Under the pieces are notes generated by a model that saw only the letters and a list, made by a program, of their open reading frames with translations, did no database searches and was not told where the DNA came from. The translations under genes and the position numbers were made by a program. Positions 21,111-32,641 of a stretch of DNA of 64,000 nt are shown here, piece after piece. This stretch comes from Blasia pusilla. Lineage: Eukaryota; Marchantiophyta; Marchantiopsida; Blasiales. Within the stretch, counting starts at the first letter, position 1. Each line of letters begins with the position of its first letter. The stretch covers positions 67,084,001-67,148,000 of the forward strand of contig CM114271.1 of NCBI GenBank assembly GCA_050084515.1. Reading direction: 5' to 3'.

Positions 21111-22690
21111 TTTTTATTTTTGGAAAATATAGCCTCAATTCAACTACATGTCAAAGTGGAACTTGCCTCTTACTATCATCAAACTCCAGACACAAGTACT
21201 AGTATATACGAAGACTTGACCATAACATAACATCCAAACCAATGCTCATCCCTCCAATTTGAAAGAGATCCACCATTCTCACACCCTCTTCTAGAAATTA
21301 CAACACAATTGGTGTGGCGTCCAAGGGTGATAATATAGCATTCCCTACTATTTTTGGCTCCTTTGACGTATCTTGACATGGTGCAAAGGCCTCACTCAGA
21401 GTCACTCCAAGTTTTCTACACATGCTCACCGAAATTCCATCAGAGCTCTTCAATCAAACCCCATAAAGGCACCTCTCCTCCACAAAAAATGTGGATGTTA
21501 TGACACTCCTCTCTATAAAAGAATCGGCCATGGGTGTGTCCTCTACATGAATATGACCCTCAATCAGATGATTCAAATCTCATGGCCACTTGATGACATT
21601 ATTGAATTTCAATAATATCACCATCTCTCTTGGTCCTTGCTCTAACATACGACCAATGAATTGTATTGGCAATAAACTAGCTCATCCATCACTAGATTGC
21701 CATCCTAGATTGTAGGTAGTTGTCTCCTCTTAGCGATCTAGGGTGAATCCCATTGGGTATAATAATACCCCACCGACCAATACATCATATGACTCAACAT
21801 GGGTCATTATCATCTCGACCCATAACACCAAACTTGTGGGTTGAGATGATAATGACATCTCAAAGTTTAAGCCTCATCAGTATCTCATGTCAGATAATAA
21901 ACTTTATCATATTGGCACAACCAATGATATTTGAATGAAAAATGGATATTGCTCAACATTGCAAAGAGTTAGGCCCAAACATGAAAAAATTGCTCTCCCT
22001 AACATCAAGGATTACGCTCTTGAATCAAGCAAGAGACATTATGGATAAGAAACTTGACCTCCTATACTAACTAAATGAAAGACATCATCTCAATTATCAA
22101 GCAATACCACTCAAGGTGCAACTATCACAAAGTCTATTGTAGGTCTAACTCAAATCTCCACCAATCTATAGCTAGAATTTGCCATGGACTAGTGGCAGAT
22201 GTCCCAAGCATAAGCTCCAAAGGTGGATCCACCACCTCCTCTATCACCATCTTTGAACTTGACATAAATGAAACATCTCCATGCCCACATAGCATGATGT
22301 TCAACTATAAACACTTGAAGGGGATGCCTCTCTATGTCATAGCATCCAATGTAGAAAATGATGACATTGTGAAAACGGTCATTATTAGGAGCGGCACATA
22401 GTTGTGGCCACTCCTAACAATGTGCTTGACAAAATATCCTCTTGAATATCAATAATGGTTATTGAGGTACTTTCCTTCCCCATCATTTCTTAAGTCTATA
22501 CATCCCTAATATTGAACTTATGAGAGTCAGATTGGGATCCATCAATGGGTTCCTCATCACCTCAGACAAGGTAAATGATTGAGGGACCCTAGTTTGTCTA
22601 CTAGTTTCCCTTTTGATGGATCCAAATCCTTTGTGTAACCATGGCAAGAGATTCCATGTGTATTCCCACACATCCAAGTAGGGAGGGAGA

Positions 22691-24900
22691 GTGTCCATAT
22701 CCCCTCCCCTCTAAGTACTTTTGGGGTTCCATGGGATAACCCCCCAACTTCCCCATTGTCCCCATCGGACCCTTGATTTTGGCCCTCAACCCAAACATGG
22801 TTTGTGTTTAGCGGACATGTATTTGACTAGTTACCCATCAAGATAGCTTGGTTGAGGCTTCCTATAGATTAGGCAACCCTTAGTTCCCCAAATGCATCTT
22901 GGAGCTTGGACCCACATTTTATGTGTTTTATGGCTGGTTCTCGTCTTGGCTCTCCTTTTAGTATCTCACCCATATGAACTACTCACTTGTTCCTTGATTC
23001 TTGCCCTTGACCACGCGTTTGTCTTCAAAGTTTCAAACCTTACTTGCCTTGACTTTGTTCCAATCAGTACGTAAGTCCTTTTCTTGCCTAAGGCTAGTTA
23101 AGAGACATGTTCACATCTTACCTAGCGTTAGTCACACGTTTGGACCAATTGCCTTTCCTACTCTCGTAAGTGGCTAATCTAGGTTCCATCTCTTGTGGGT
23201 CATACCAAGGTATTTTCTCCTTGGACCCATGATCATTACTTGCTTTTGGGGTCCCCGCTAGCATGGGCACCATAAACTTAGCTATTCATGACACTCCCCC
23301 ATTTAGTTGAATCAATGTTTGCATTGACTTGAGTTGGGTCCCGCATAAAGGAACCATAGATAATCCTTGGGTTGAATTCATCAACGCCTTGGATTATGGC
23401 CTCGTCTGGATACCTAAGCCTGTACTAATCTAATCCAAACCGATATGTTGGGTCATAATAAGTGCATGGCACTTAGACCTAGATTGCGGTAGCAAACTGT
23501 GTAAAACTTAACCATCTAATCTCTTCATGCCACAAAACAAATAAGCCTTGTTCCATTCAAAAGTATGTATACATCATAATGAAAATATTCAAAACTCATC
23601 CCGCATTCAAGACAAAATTTGAAAACTTTCTTGAAATATTGGAATTTTCAAGTTTTTTCTACCATAGAAAAATACGATTAATAACAATACTACAAACTAG
23701 GCCACTGCGCTCAAGCTATGCGCCAAACTCTAGTCTTTTCGTCTACCTTTCCTATGATTTCCTAAGTCAAAATTCCTCTAGAAGTTCCCCAATGTGAGTC
23801 ACATTACTTTCTAGTTCCTAAGGCATATAGTTCAACTTTGATCTTGTCCCTAGGGTGTCAATTAGGAGATGTAAGGAAGGAGTTACATCTGTATAAGGGC
23901 GAGATGGATATCAAATGCCTCAATCAATAGGTGACTAAGGTGGAGCACTTTTTAGGGCTTACGCGATTCTAAAAGTCATATGAGAAGTTGAAGACCAAGA
24001 TGAGTTTGAAGATGAGACTATTTTGGATGAGCATGGAGTAAAGAGAGGAAGAAGATAAGTAAATAAATACTTGGTTGATGGAAAATTTTCTCTTATATGA
24101 TGTTGTAGAGTGCGACCTTTAATGTCCTAGCTTCTCCCCAAAGCATTCTCGAATTTAGACTTTGTAAATGAACACTTAGGTTGAGTTTCAAAGACTCAAC
24201 CAATTGCGCGTTCTGTAAGTAACTAAAAATTTCCAAGTGCTAATCGGATTGAGTCTCTCGAAGTATGTACCATCTCTCTAAGAAGTTTCTTTCCCAAGCC
24301 TCTCCAATCTTCCCAAGTTGCTTGCGTATACCGATGTGCGGTGGTTAATTCCTCAAGATGTGTCCCTTGACTCAAAACAAAAACATGACTAAATACTTAT
24401 CATAGTTAATTCCTAGTTCAAGGATCTGGGCGGTTAAGGAGGGAAAGTGTTCTATGGGGAACCCCATCTTGTGACAATTCTTGCCCATTGTTCCCCTCAG
24501 ACCCATTGGCGTCCCATGGTTCTCTTGATCTCCTTCACATTTCGTGACAAGTTTTGTGGCGTCTCGCCCATTTTGACTTCTCAAGTGTTCCTTGCTTCTC
24601 ACCCTTGATTAGGCATTTGCCTCCAATTAATTTTTCTTTTCTCGCCGTCGTCTTGACGAGTAGCTATATCCTATTTTTTCCTAAAACTACTTATAAGACA
24701 CGTGTGGGTCTTGCGTAGCCTTAGTTTTGCGGCGGGTTCTTCTGCCCTTCATAGTCTTGCCACTAGCTAATCTACAATCCAAAATTGATGAGTCATACCA
24801 AAGTCTTTCCTCCTTGGACTTGCAATCATGACTCGCTTCCCTGGTCCCCGCTAGGTCCCCACTAGTATGAGCGCCATAGACTCAGATATTCGAAATGCCA
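22691..24900. repeat. decayed direct-repeat pair (possible LTR element relic)
   Basis: About 22700-23290 resembles about 24400-24900. Shared blocks include GGGGTCCCCGCTAG near 23250 and GGTCCCCGCTAGG near 24845, a CTCCTTGGAC block, and an upstream block around CCCATTGT...CCC(A/T). The pair lies about 1.6 kb apart in the same orientation, with no recognisable coding sequence between. This was aligned by eye only. Confidence 0.4.
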
Positions 24901-26200
24901 CTTGATGTCAAAGTGGCATATGCTCATCCCTTAAATATTAGCCCTAGAAATGAGCCTATGATTGGTCCATATGTTCAAAGACCGTGCATCATAATTCAAA
25001 CTAGATACTTCTTTAGGAATCCTTTGTTACTTACCCAAATCACTTTTTGCCAACATTGACAATCTAAAAAATTAGACAAAATTAAGGACCAAGTTTGATA
25101 GTCTTAACTAGTAAATCGTCCATAAGTGCACTTATGGGAACAAGCTATCCATCATACACCCTCCTTTAAATATTTTTAAACAAAAGTAATTTTTAGAGAT
25201 ACTCATCTCCAAAAATAACTCACGAGTAGGATAAGTACTGAGGAGCTCCCCTCAGTTTACACATCATATTACCTTTATTTTATCATATCAACAAAAAACT
25301 ACTATGTCACTCTCTAGTAAAAGGGAAGTAGTGGAAGAAGACCGAAGATAAAAATGGACCTAATTTCAAATTTAGTATTCGAATTTGTATGTTGGATATG
25401 GGTTGGCAACAGGACTGGGAGGAAGGATTCTATCAATCAATACTCTTTTAATAATTTACTAGTTAATGCCCGTGACGACCGTGCTATGCATGATCTTATG
25501 TCTACCCAACCCGAAATGTATATGCCCCTCATATACGACCCTTCTTTTCCCAAACCCCGTGGTATATGCACCTTTCTTGACACACGTAGTGTCATGCATG
25601 TGTCGCCATGTCAGACCACTCCTCCCATTATAACATAGATTGTCTTAAAAAAACACTACAATTTTGTGAGGTTGGTCAAGAGGGGGTAAGAATTGAAAGG
25701 AAGTCAGACTATATTTTATTCGTCTAAATCCATTTAGAGTTCATAGGTGGAGGTATAGAGAAACCTATGGTCGGCCTATACGCCGTAAGATCATACACAC
25801 GGACCATCCGAGAAATGCTACTTAAGTAATGGAAATGTAAGCTTACCCACTTTAATCCCGAAAGACGACGGACAGACCACCCAGGACTCTTACGGGGCTC
25901 CGCGCAAGTCCGGAGGCCCCCATGACACGCCCCAGTATAGCATTACAGTCGGCCTCCTTCCGTGTGATCGCCTTTATGACCCCATGTTGACTTGGGGCGC
26001 TGTACATGCTCGGACATTCGGGGACAAGCGTACTAGTCCTACCCTGTGTCCTTGTACTTTGCCAACACTACTACTGAGGAAAAAGAGGGAAGGAAAGTAC
26101 CCATAAAGATTAGCAGCGCAGATTAGCAATGACTCCGGAGATTATGATTATTATTATTATGGTGATGATGATTACTGACGTAGTGACTCAGATGAAGTGA
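24901..26200. other. intergenic DNA
   Basis: No gene recognised. A GC-richer patch at about 25860-26060 has no recognised product. A possible Helitron end lies at 25457. Confidence 0.4.
25457..25490 (-). mobile_element. possible Helitron 3' terminus
   Basis: The + strand reads ACTAGTTAATGCCCGTG. This is the reverse complement of the CTAGT end plus GC-rich subterminal words typical of many plant Helitrons. The stem expected just inside the end is degraded, and no partner 5' end was found. Confidence 0.3.
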
Positions 26201-26318
26201 CTACGCACTGGCGAATTACTATCACCAACCCTAATACGCTAACACGGGAGTTGTTGGCGGACCTTATTCCTCGAAGGATCGCATTGTCGCTCCTCCATTT
26301 GCACGAATTCCTCCGAAC

Positions 26319-26384
26319 TCCACTCCGCCAATTGTAGACCGGATTCTGAGCTCCCTCCGCCAATTGTAGACCGGATTCTGAGCT
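26319..26384. repeat. two tandem copies of a ~32-bp unit
   Basis: CTCCGCCAATTGTAGACC and what follows it occur twice in a row, differing at the borders only. Confidence 0.8.
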
Positions 26385-26529
26385 TTCGAGCCTGGAGCGA
26401 CTCCAATCAGAGCAAGCCAAGTAAATTTAGAGAGAAGAGAAGAAGAGCGAAGCATCAAAATAGGTGAGTGAAGCTGAGAGGAGAAGTGGAGAGCCGAGAA
26501 TGGCCGGGAGGGTGTGGTTTAGGGTTGTA

Positions 26530-26830
26530 GTGGAGCGCAGTGTAGCTAGAGTAGAGAAGAGGTAGTGTAGCTAGAGAAGGGAATAGAAGAGCAGAGATAG
26601 TGTAGCTAGAGAAGGGAAGAGAAGAGCAGAGATAGTGTAGCTAGAGAAGAGAAGAGAAGAAGAGGTAGTGTAGCTAGAGAATGGAAGAGAAGAGCAGAGA
26701 TAGTGTAGCTAGAGAAGGGAAGAGAGAGCAGAGATAGTGTAGCTAGAGAAGAGAAGAGAAGAAGAGGTAGTGTAGCTAGAGAAGGGAAGAGAAGAGCAGA
26801 GATAGTGTAGCTAGAGAAGAGAAGAGAAGA
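26530..26830. repeat. GA-rich minisatellite, unit about 35 bp
   Basis: The unit GTGTAGCTAGAGAAGGGAAG plus a GAGCAGAGATA- or GAAGAGGTA-type ending is repeated about eight to nine times. The two unit types are interspersed. The + strand is almost purely purine, with the GTGTAGCTAG word as spacer. Confidence 0.85.
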
Positions 26831-29800
26831 GGAGAGGAGGATGGGGTGCGGTTAATGGAGGGATGCTGGAGATTGCAATGAATGATGGGAGTCGAGGGAG
26901 AGAAGGAAAGGGGGGAGGGATGAGGGTGGACTGCGGCCGGAGGTTGAGATGTGGAGATCGAGACGGAAGAGGAGTGGTTAGTTGGAGGCGTCCGCGGCAA
27001 CGGAATCCTGAAAACCGCGAGAAAGAATAAATAATAAATTTCCTAACGGAGACGACGGACTCGAGGATCGTCCAAGGACCGCGAGGATTTCAAGGCGTCC
27101 AAGCGCCCCTCTCCTCCCCGGGGCCGCGCAATTAAGCTTTCCCGGCGATACGGTGGCTGGTTTCGCCGACGTTTCTGGAGCTTTCCAGCCCAAGAGAAGA
27201 AAAGAGAAGACGAGAAGAGAGGGAAAGATCACGGGTACCGGGAAGAAGGAAAGAGGAGGGTATGAGAGGAGGCCATAAGCCGTACCAGAAGTGCCGAAAT
27301 TGGGCATGAATTGTGGTGCAAATGTGGAGGCGTGAGAGATCCCCAGAGAGAGCGGCCATATCTATAGCTTCGATAGAGCGATGGCCGTGACGGGGAAAGT
27401 AGTAAGTAGTACAAGCAAGCTGGGGCGGGATCATGGCGGTGGGGGAGGACGGTTTATTGCGCTACGGCACGGAGGAGGGGAATGATGGCTGGAAGGACGG
27501 GGGACATGCGATGGCGATCGGGTTCCGACTCCGGGGAGCTCCGCAGCTTCGCGCCGGGAGTGGATAGAGCAGTTGGGCTGTTGCGGAACGGAAAGCACGA
27601 TCCCGGACTAGCGCTCTGGTTGGTTAGTGAGGGGTTTGGAAGCGTAATTAAGACCGGATAGAATAGATCGATGGATTGGGCTTATCATGAAGTGAAGTAA
27701 GTTGGCCAAGGTTTGCGCGAGGGGACTTTGCAGTGGTGTCGGAGGCCTAGAGGACAAAGATTGGGCCGACTTCGGAAAGTTCGGAGCCGTCCCCTGCGAA
27801 TAGGTGGTGGTGGGGGGGGGGGAAGAGAGATGGAACCACTGCAGGGGATTGGGGAAAGACTGCCATCGAGATAGGGTCTGATAAAATGTCAGAGAGGTTG
27901 TCGTCGGCGCCTCGGACAATAAGGAACGAACGATCCACGCTCGACAAGTCGTGCGAACGATCCATCACTCGTTTTTATCGAAGTGCAACTTTTATACAAG
28001 TCGTGCTCATTCCGCCATCGCGTAGCACTCGAGAAGCTCTCGCTCGCTCGAGGGGACGGTTAAATTTAGAGGGAAAAGCGCTCGGGGTACTGCACTACTC
28101 AGTGCCCTACTTACTCTACATGGCAATGGCAATGGCAACGGCAATGACAAGGAGGCAGGGATTCGCTCTCGACTTCGAATGCGAGGGATTCCCGGCTAGG
28201 GGGGATATGATTAAAGTGGGGGTACCCGGAGCAGGCGCTCAGAGATTTGCCCGGGTGTGGTGGGACTGCTTCCAATGGAAATGGAAGTGACCCCACTCGA
28301 TCCCCGGAGGAGTGAGTAACTCGGTAAGTATCTGTTAAGCTTCGCTGCGCATCGTTACTCACCCGCGGGGACAAAGAGAATCACTCGCGCGCACACACGC
28401 TAGGAATAGACTGGCTGGGTGTAGGGGGGTCTGAGTGCATGGTAGCTTGCCTGACTGCCTGAGTCAGGGCCCCCCACCCTACCCCGGCCCGCCCGCCCGC
28501 TCCCTCCCTGCGCATCGCGAGGTCGGCTGGTGGCTGGGCTGCCTGCCCTAAGGAGGAGCAGCTTATATGTACCTGCAGAACTGGCGTTCTCTCCTTTACG
28601 TCTTGAAGAAAGCTTCGGTGCTGTCATAATTACCTGGGCTCCGTGGGCGTCTTGTCTCTTGTTCGCTGCCTTGATAGATGGGGAGGGGTGTCGGTTGCTG
28701 CCGAGGATGAATTTGAGGCGTCCGCAGTCGCTCGCAACTCGTTCGCGTTGAGCTGCTTCGGCGTCTTCTGTGCCAGCGCTTGCAGCGAGTGAAGGGTTTC
28801 CGGATTGCGTCTGGTGAGCTGTGGGTGAGAGGTGAGCGAGAGAGCACAAACTCTCTCAATTGATGGTACGTTTGGTTCTCGTCCATTTCCTCCTCTCTCG
28901 CCAGATCCAACTTCTCTCGCCAGACCCAACTTCACGGGACATTCACGTCTGCACCCTCGCGCTTCCGGTCTCGTGAGTGCTTTGGTTACGGCTTACGTTC
29001 CAGGACCTGCTTCTCCGTCGTCATTCTGTGCTCGGAGGAGGAGCCCTCTTAAGAGAACATCGGAGCAGACAGCCTGTTGTTGTGTACAGCGGTGCGCGTG
29101 TCTTGGGCATCGAAAGCTCCTCAAGGGTCGGTATGTGCAGAGAGAGGAAGGGAGATTGGAGAGAGGGGGAAGAGTAAGGGCAGGGACAACACGAGAGGGA
29201 TCCGCATTCTACTCCGAAGCTGTCGTTCACGTTAAAAGTCTCAGACACTTGAATTCATCCCAGGTAAACACGAAAGGAGACTCGAGGAAGTTGATTTCCA
29301 CTCACTGGATTTCAGACGATACCTTTCAGCTAGCCAAGCCTTCGCACGCTGGACGTGCTTGGTGCTCGGACGACGTTCGTTCGAAAGACCTGGTTTAACA
29401 GCCCATCTATCCGGCAGCCGCACGAGCATCTGAGTTCTTTCGCTCCTTCAAGCGCCCACGGTCGAATCTTCGCTGCAGTCTCCAGTCGATAGAGAAGTAT
29501 TAGGTGGGAAGGTCTAGGACGGCCGGCAAGACTATCGAGTTTTATCGCCCGTCGTGTCATCTTCATGTTCCTCGTGAACACACCTCAGTGGCTTAGCTCT
29601 CAGCTGGCTTGACCCAGATTCGCGTGCTGAGAATTTCCGTCCAGCTGTAGCACAGAAAAACAAGAGAGAGAAAGATAAAGAATAGAGAGAGTGAGAGTTT
29701 GTGTTAGTCTGTCTGCCCCTGAAGGTCTTGTCATCTCTCCGTTATCTGCAGTCGCGTGTCGGGGCTCATCCATCGTTTTCATTTCGATCCAACTCACCTG

Positions 29801-30233
29801 CTGATGAGCGAGCTCTTCAATCGAACATTCTTCTGCAGAGCGAATTTCATTGCGTGGAGGGCATCAGTTTATCGGGGAACAAATGGGCTCCTCTCTGCTT
29901 CCAGTAGCGAGTCGTCCACGGAACTCTGATCAGGCCGTTCAGGTGGCAAGGACGAGGAACACTGCTGAGGCTGGGATCATAACTTAGTGCAGAAACTGAT
30001 CAATTATACAGTCGTCGCCTGCCTCGTCCTGCATTCTCTCATCGATCAACCACAACTCGAGAATTGCAGTCTGTACTTAGCTTTGTCGCTCGAGTCAAGT
30101 ATGATATTATTCAAATTGTTTGTGTGATGGTGTTATCTTCGAGAGTCTGAGGCATCGGCGTCAGCAACCACCGGAGAATCCAACCGGTTCCTCTTCCATC
30201 TATCCTGGTGTTGGAAACAAGGCTACGGCGGCA
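26831..30233 (+). promoter_or_regulatory. GC-richer upstream region and probable 5' leader of the bHLH gene
   Basis: GC-richer DNA without a recognised protein. Several moderately long open frames on both strands (for example 28832-29398) contain no conserved domain. Given its place directly before the bHLH coding exon, it is most simply the promoter and a long 5' leader, perhaps with introns and upstream ORFs. No transcription start could be fixed. Confidence 0.35.
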
Positions 30234-32641
30234 ATGCCTTCTCACTGTCGCACTGGATTAGGCATGGGACCTATTCATCTGCACCCGTTTCCTTACACCA
30301 GGTCGTCGATGATGCACCACAACAACTTTGATCTTCACCGAGCTTATCAGGTTGATTCTTGCACCTCGACATTTCAGCAGGTGAAAGAGGACACTTCTCC
30401 ACTACAGTTGGCAACGTCTCTGCAACATCCCACGAACAATGGCGCCGGACTCAACCCTGCCAATGTGGAGGAAGTGGATGTGGAGACGATCCTTCAACTC
30501 GGCGAACTTCAAGACTGGACCTGGCCCACTCCTGTGGAAAATCACGAAACGAAACCCTTGGAGCTGAGTTTGCCCTACCCACCTCAGGCCATGCAACTTT
30601 CCTCCAACAATATCATCCACGCTTCGGACATGCACAATGACCAAAAGGGAAGCACCAGTTCTCTGTTCGGAAACTCTGAAACCTCCCCCCAGAGTTTTGA
30701 TCTCCAGTCATGGTGCAGTGGAGTGCGGAGTGTGCATTCTCCTCACATTGCAATTCCCAAATTCCTTACCACCGGCGGGTTCTCGACCTCAGCGGAGCCA
30801 TCACCGACCACGGACACAAGTCCTCTCAGACTGGACGCTAGAGAGAAATGCTCTCCGGTCACTACTCCCCAAGCACAGAGGAGATACACTTACAACTCGG
30901 AGCTGGCTGAAAAAGCTCTTTGCGTTCAAAAGAAGTGGCAAGGCAAGCGAGCAGTGAGTCAGAGAGAAAGTCACATATGGTCGGAAAGACAGCGGCGAAA
31001 GGGCATGAACCATCTCTTCTCAACTCTCAGATCGCTGCTTCCTCAGCCCACTTCGAAGGTACGTTGTCTCAGGCACATCTTGCCATAGGTGTCTCTGTCG
31101 AAGTTTCCGACGTATCTGTGCAAGTTTCGTGGGCTCTACAGTGAATTACTAACCTGCGATGCTAGCGGGGGTGGGCGGAGGTCTCGATTCAGAACTCGGA
31201 TGGCACACAATTACTGGTTCCGGCCATCTAGGAAATGGTCAACGCCTTCGTTCATTCCTGGGAAAGTTGGAACATACTTACATCATGTCGTTCCATGCTG
31301 CGCAAGCAACCACTATGCAGTCGGTTCACATTTCCTGGGAAACTGTACAATATCCTACCCTCCATGGTCAATTCACTGTAGACTGACCAGTCGTCGAACT
31401 TCGACCTTCATAACCTGAATTATGTTCTTCTGTGGGAATTGAGGGAATAAACAAGGACACCAGCCTGTACTGATTTGAGCGTGTCACAGCGTCCATCAGC
31501 TTTCCAGCCAGTAGCTCTCTTCCCCGTTCACTTGTGCCGAGGATATCGAAGAAGACATCCTCTGTGAAGTGACGACCATTCACGTGCTCACAATGTGGCA
31601 CCTATTCACTTCTCAGCGCAATGCCCAGTTACAGTTTGAACAGTTACAGTTCCTCCGGCTGGTTAGTGTTGTGCTCCGTGCGTGCCGACAACTTTGCACT
31701 GTTTCAACCGATTGTTTATGGGTGCAGCATATATGGTATACACACTGTTGCTTCCCATCGAATCTGAATCTGAAAATGGGGTCTACGAAGTCGATTGTTC
31801 GGTAGTGAGCAATCTGCGCCCAGTATCACCCTCTTTCAAATTTCAGATGGAACGCAATATGGCACAAATTTCGAAGATGACTAAACGGAGAGGTCTCGAG
31901 GATCCGACTCCAAACTTAGATTGAGTGATAGAGTGATTCTTGAAGTAGCTTGGGACTAAGCCACACACTCATTTGTAAGATGTATCCATGATCTACGATT
32001 TTCTACGCACCCGTTTGAGGATGCGTAGCTCTGATGGTGTGCATAGCACTTCATATGTGCGGAATACATATCTGATCAACCTCGCCTTGTGGACTTGTTG
32101 TGGCGCAGACTGATAAATCCACCGTCGTCTCGGAGATCATCAAGTATATTCAAGGACTTCAAGTGCAGCTGGATGCACTCACAAAGAAGCGAGCTGATAT
32201 GCTTCATCGAAAACCCATGGAAGTGACTGTGTGTGGAGTGAGTTCAGTGACCAACCTCACCTCACCGTCCAGCAACCTCGGCGTTGCTAGCATGCCGTCC
32301 GGTTCAAGCTCCGAGTGTTGTCTGCAGTCGTATGTGATGCCCAATGTGGCTTTGCACATTAGTGGGAACAATGGGTTTATCACGATGAGCAGTCCAAAGA
32401 AGAGGGGCCTCTTTTCTCGCATCTTGCTGATCATGCAAAGCCACAAGCTGGATGTCCTCAATGCCCACATTAGCACCAGCTCCAGCACCGTGTTCCACTG
32501 CCTGCACGTAGCGGTACGTTACGTGCATCTCTTGATGAGCTCAGTCCGGTCACTTACACACCATCTATTCTTGCGGGAAAATGCTCACTTGTAGATGTGA
32601 AGAGGATGATGGATGTTCAATTTCAGTCGTATACTTTGTAG
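30234..32641 (+). CDS. bHLH transcription factor with C-terminal ACT-like domain (ZHOUPI/bHLH95-like)
   Basis: A nuclear DNA-binding protein expected to recognise E-box sites as a dimer. Exon 1 is 30234-31058. It holds an N-terminal region rich in Ser, Pro and His, then the basic region HIWSERQRRKGMN (His, Glu, Arg at the DNA-contact positions) and helix 1 (LFSTLRSLLP). The donor is AAG|GTACGT. Exon 2 (from 32109 after CAG, phase 0) begins TDKSTVVSEIIKYIQGLQ (helix 2). After a spacer comes an ACT-like block (VALHISGNNGFITM, then KKRGLFSRILLIMQSHKLDV). The donor is probably at 32513/32514 (GCG|GTACGT). A tiny last exon (32627-32641, four codons and TAG) after TTTCAG is the simplest ending. Reading through the donor instead ends at 32594. 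I chose ATG 30234 because the frame upstream has no earlier ATG back to 30120. The subfamily assignment is from recall of the family pattern. Confidence 0.8.

Larger units (their letters stand above)
18620..22690 (-). mobile_element. Element B: decayed second copy of the methyltransferase-carrying Ty3/gypsy family, not inverted
   Basis: Aligned by eye with element A, reading down the - strand: 22690-22080 matches the gag/PR linker region of A (about 9950-10520); 21640-21330 matches the protease end; 21330-21180 matches the start of the MTase, with a motif I-like VDLFQIGGMSIGL; 20360-20000 matches the MTase C-terminus (motif X region CHVLH...VMDLNYLMWI); 19450-18620 matches the N-terminal half of RT. 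All are on one strand in the order gag/PR - MTase - RT. The MTase centre (PCQ, ENV) is not recognisable; 20380-21170 is unrelated AT-rich sequence. RNase H, integrase and LTRs were not found. Many differences from A are C-to-T or G-to-A changes. Confidence 0.75.

Noticed and set aside
28832-29398. 188-codon + strand frame upstream of the bHLH gene
   Set aside because: No conserved motif, overlaps several equally long frames on the other strand, and fits a GC-rich leader.
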